Made by a program: the position numbers and the translations under genes
Shown: piece by piece, positions 61,809 to 64,000 of the stretch
Position numbering within the stretch: the first letter of the stretch is position 1
How the letters are laid out: the number at the start of each line of letters is the position of its first letter
NCBI GenBank assembly: GCA_024349245.1
Contig: JALDNG010000016.1
Coordinates: 124,001 to 188,000, forward strand
Direction of reading: 5' to 3'
DNA from: Neodontobutis hainanensis
Lineage: Eukaryota; Chordata; Actinopteri; Gobiiformes; Odontobutidae
DNA length: 64,000 bases
Notes under the pieces: model-generated
The model's database searches: none
Seen by the model: the letters and a program-made list of their open reading frames with translations, nothing else
What the model was told of the DNA's origin: nothing

Positions 61809-64000
61809 CTGTAAAAGAGCACAAGGAGAGTTCACGTCCATGGGATTGAAGACAAAGGTGTTACACAAAGATTCACCTCTAATCCTCTGCGAACACTGCC
61901 TCCAGTTTCATCACAAAGGAAATAAGATAATCTAAAGTTAATGCCTATTTCCCGTTCTTGTTTATGTGTATTTGTAACTGGTTTGCCAATTGAAAAACCT
62001 CAAACATTCAAAAGACAAGATCAGAGAGGTTAGCAATGAAACCTTTGCTGAGACCATTCAGCATTGCATTTCACATTTTAGAAGAACAGCCAATTTGCCT
62101 AGGCATTAGCATCTATGAGTCAAAAAAAGTTGTTTCAACAACATCAAGGCCTATTGTGCTCTTGTACCCCTTTACAGACCCTAACCCTTATTGCATAATC
62201 CTTTAAGATTTATAATCCTTTAAAAGTACTATGTGTACTAGGTAAAAAGATACAGACTACATTAAGTGCCGTGCTGATGATCTCATGGACCGCTCTGCTA
62301 TGTCACAGGCCTCCTTGCAATCTTTCTGATCTTGCTCTGAGGTTTGACTCGGGACTTTTTAACAGAGCTCCAGTAAATAATTGTGGAAATGAAGATTGTC
62401 AGGGCAATAGCGAAGGTTACAGCAGTCAAACAAATCCCAAACACGGTCCCGGGACGTTTCTTTAGGCCCAAGAAGTATGAGAAAAATTGGGATTTGACCT
62501 GAAAGACAACAAAGTGGATTTGTGTGAGTGTTTACGTTTTATGAATTTCAATGTTGCTTTTCTAGTAGCCAAGTTTAAGCTAACTTTAACCATCTACACA
62601 GTGGCTCACATATTAAATGAATTGTTATATTTTTAACTCTTTACAATCTAAATAAAGCTATGTACAATTGCTAGTGTTAGCATTAGCCATGCTAGCTGTT
62701 TCCCTCGTTTCTAAGCTAAACAAATTATCCTAATAGAAATGTTATAGTTGTAGTCACGTTTAAAATTTTGTATGTTTTTAGTCCAATTTTGTCCACCTTT
62801 AGATAAAAAATATTTTCTAACAGGATTCATGCATTGGCATAAGACGATGAGGTAGCCTAATAAAAAAATTATGTGAATTTACTTACATTTATATTAAAAT
62901 ATTATAGAACCATTCTAAAATATTAGACCTGCATTATTTTGTCTAATTATTTGTCTCCATTGAACAGAAATGGCCTAATATCTTAATACTTACAGCCATA
63001 GTCTGAACTTTGAAGTTGACAATTAAGGCCATTACATACGCCGCAAGAACAGAGAAAATTGTTCTTGTTCTGGCAGCCCTGGTTTGGGACTTCTTGCAGC
63101 TTGTCCTTAACACATCGTCTGGGCAGAACTTTTTTCCTATGGTTTTCCGAGAATTACTGTGTGATGAAAAAGCAAGGACTTCTTTGCTTGATTGTCTCGT
63201 GAAGTATGGGAAGTCCTGGTCTTTGTTCTTGTTTTTGCCACCTCAAGAACAAGAACACATTTCTCTATTCTTGTGGAGTATGTAATGGGCTTTATAGTCC
63301 CATGTTCCCACAAACACACAAAACATACAAACAGATATTTTTACGTATCTGTCACACAATGGTTGGGAGATCCTGTACCATTATTACATGTGTGTGCTTT
63401 GCTTCATTCTTACAAGAATTAAACCTGATCATTCATTTTTATTTGTAAACTGTCTCATTTGTCTCTCTGGTTAATCTGAACTAAAAATGATTTTAACAGG
63501 AAGTTAACCTTTTTCCTTATTTGTTTCTTTCACTACTGATGGACTTACTGCCTCAGTGATGTCAATCTTGACCACAGCTGTGGTGCTAAAAGATGGCTGG
63601 CCTCGGTCCCGGGCCTGGACCACCAGAGACCATGTGTAGTCTCGGTTCTTGGTAATGTTCTGAATAATGGCCAAGGACTTGATGTAGGACTTCAGATTGA
63701 TCTCCCCAGTGTCCGCGTTGATGTCAAAAATGTTCTGGTCTGGCTCAGTCTTCATAATGGCGTATTCAATAACATTGTTGGGTACTTCTGCGTCATCGTC
63801 AACAGCCTGTTTAAATGCAAAGTATGTATGATGTTGTTTTTATTTATAATGTTTTAATTAGAAAAAAATGGGAAAAATACCTCTATCTTCACAGGGGCAC
63901 CAATCACCATTGTCTTCTCCACAAAGTTCTCGTTGAAAGCTGGAGGGTGATCATTCAGATCCAACACAGTCACAAAGACTTCAGCCAGGCTGTACTTCCC
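61260..64000 (-). CDS. cdhr1: Cadherin-related family member 1 (photoreceptor cadherin), 3' part
   Basis: A protocadherin-like protein at the base of photoreceptor outer segments, needed for disc assembly; loss causes cone-rod dystrophy in humans (known). The gene runs off the right edge. In gene order: an exon from beyond 64000 to 63881 with the cadherin motif VTVLDLNDHPPAFNENF, an exon at 63549-63806 (start AVDDDAEVPNNVIEYAI, then FDINADTGEI, VVQARDRGQPS, VVKIDITEA), then two alternative terminal exons at 62298-62498 and 61260-61808. Both begin in phase 0 and both encode a membrane segment. The distal one has the longer tail: RRRR basic patch, acidic stretch, proline run (WPPPPPPCAPSLPPPS), ending LEQKRINYQ. 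The position next to lrit2 matches the mammalian cluster. N-terminal cadherin repeats lie outside the window. Confidence 0.9.
62298..62498 (-). CDS. cdhr1: cdhr1 proximal alternative terminal exon (short tail form)
   Basis: Acceptor GTCTTTCAG just before 62498, 66 codons and TAG at 62298-62300. It encodes a linker (VKSQFFSYFLGLKKRPG), a membrane segment (CLTAVTFAIALTIFISTIIY) and a short basic tail (SSVKKSRVKPQSKIRK). No good donor is seen before the stop, so it should end the transcript. ISTIIY with a following KKS mirrors ISTIIF and KKS in the distal exon, suggesting exon duplication. Not seen as a long open frame. Confidence 0.75.
   Translation of the reverse strand, partial: VKSQFFSYFLGLKKRPGTVFGICLTAVTFAIALTIFISTIIYWSSVKKSRVKPQSKIRKIARRPVT

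Noticed and set aside
62298..62498. Internal cdhr1 exon giving a protein with two membrane segments
   Set aside because: It ends in an in-frame TAG and has no good donor before it, so alternative termination fits better.
1..64000. CRISPR arrays, operons, bacterial-type signals
   Set aside because: The window is vertebrate nuclear DNA. The tandem repeats seen lack the spacer-repeat pattern.

Overview
This is vertebrate, almost certainly teleost, genomic DNA. Coding capacity is split into short exons with GT-AG (once GC-AG) introns. Proteins are closest to fish and mammalian families, and intergenic DNA holds typical fish repeats: L2-type LINE, tRNA-derived SINEs, Tc1-like transposons and hAT-like MITEs. 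The repeat mix hints at a spiny-rayed fish, but I cannot name the species. All exon models come from reading splice sites and frames by eye; no alignment or search was run.

Layout. (1) 2.2-4.1 kb, minus: a decayed, intron-containing relic of a HIPK-like protein kinase. (2) 6.4-6.9 kb, minus: a three-exon UPF0728 gene (human C10orf53). (3) 10.3-23.2 kb, minus: the cholinergic gene locus. Choline acetyltransferase (chat, 14 coding exons, 680 aa) lies downstream of the single-exon vesicular acetylcholine transporter (slc18a3, 517 aa). The two make and package acetylcholine. A split REST/NRSF-like site lies about 0.7 kb upstream of slc18a3. (4) 23.3-36.2 kb: repeat-rich intergenic DNA with no gene I can support. 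(5) 36.2-41.0 kb, minus: rgr, a retinal G-protein-coupled receptor opsin (7 exons, 295 aa). (6) 42.7-44.0 kb: a 5'-truncated L2-type LINE with an open reverse transcriptase. (7) 46.0-49.7 kb and 51.4-55.1 kb, plus: lrit1 (651 aa) and lrit2 (566 aa), LRR/Ig/FN3 membrane proteins of the retina. (8) 61.3 kb to the window end, minus: the 3' end of cdhr1 (photoreceptor cadherin), with two alternative, apparently duplicated, terminal exons that each encode a transmembrane segment.

The rgr-lrit1-lrit2-cdhr1 order and orientations mirror human 10q23, and c10orf53-chat-slc18a3 mirrors human 10q11. Here the neuronal cholinergic block and the retinal block are adjacent. The most interesting signals are the duplicated cdhr1 terminal exons, the wide-spaced REST-like site, the GC-AG intron in chat, the HIPK-like relic, a 126-bp higher-order minisatellite in chat, and a long in-frame open stretch after the lrit1 stop.
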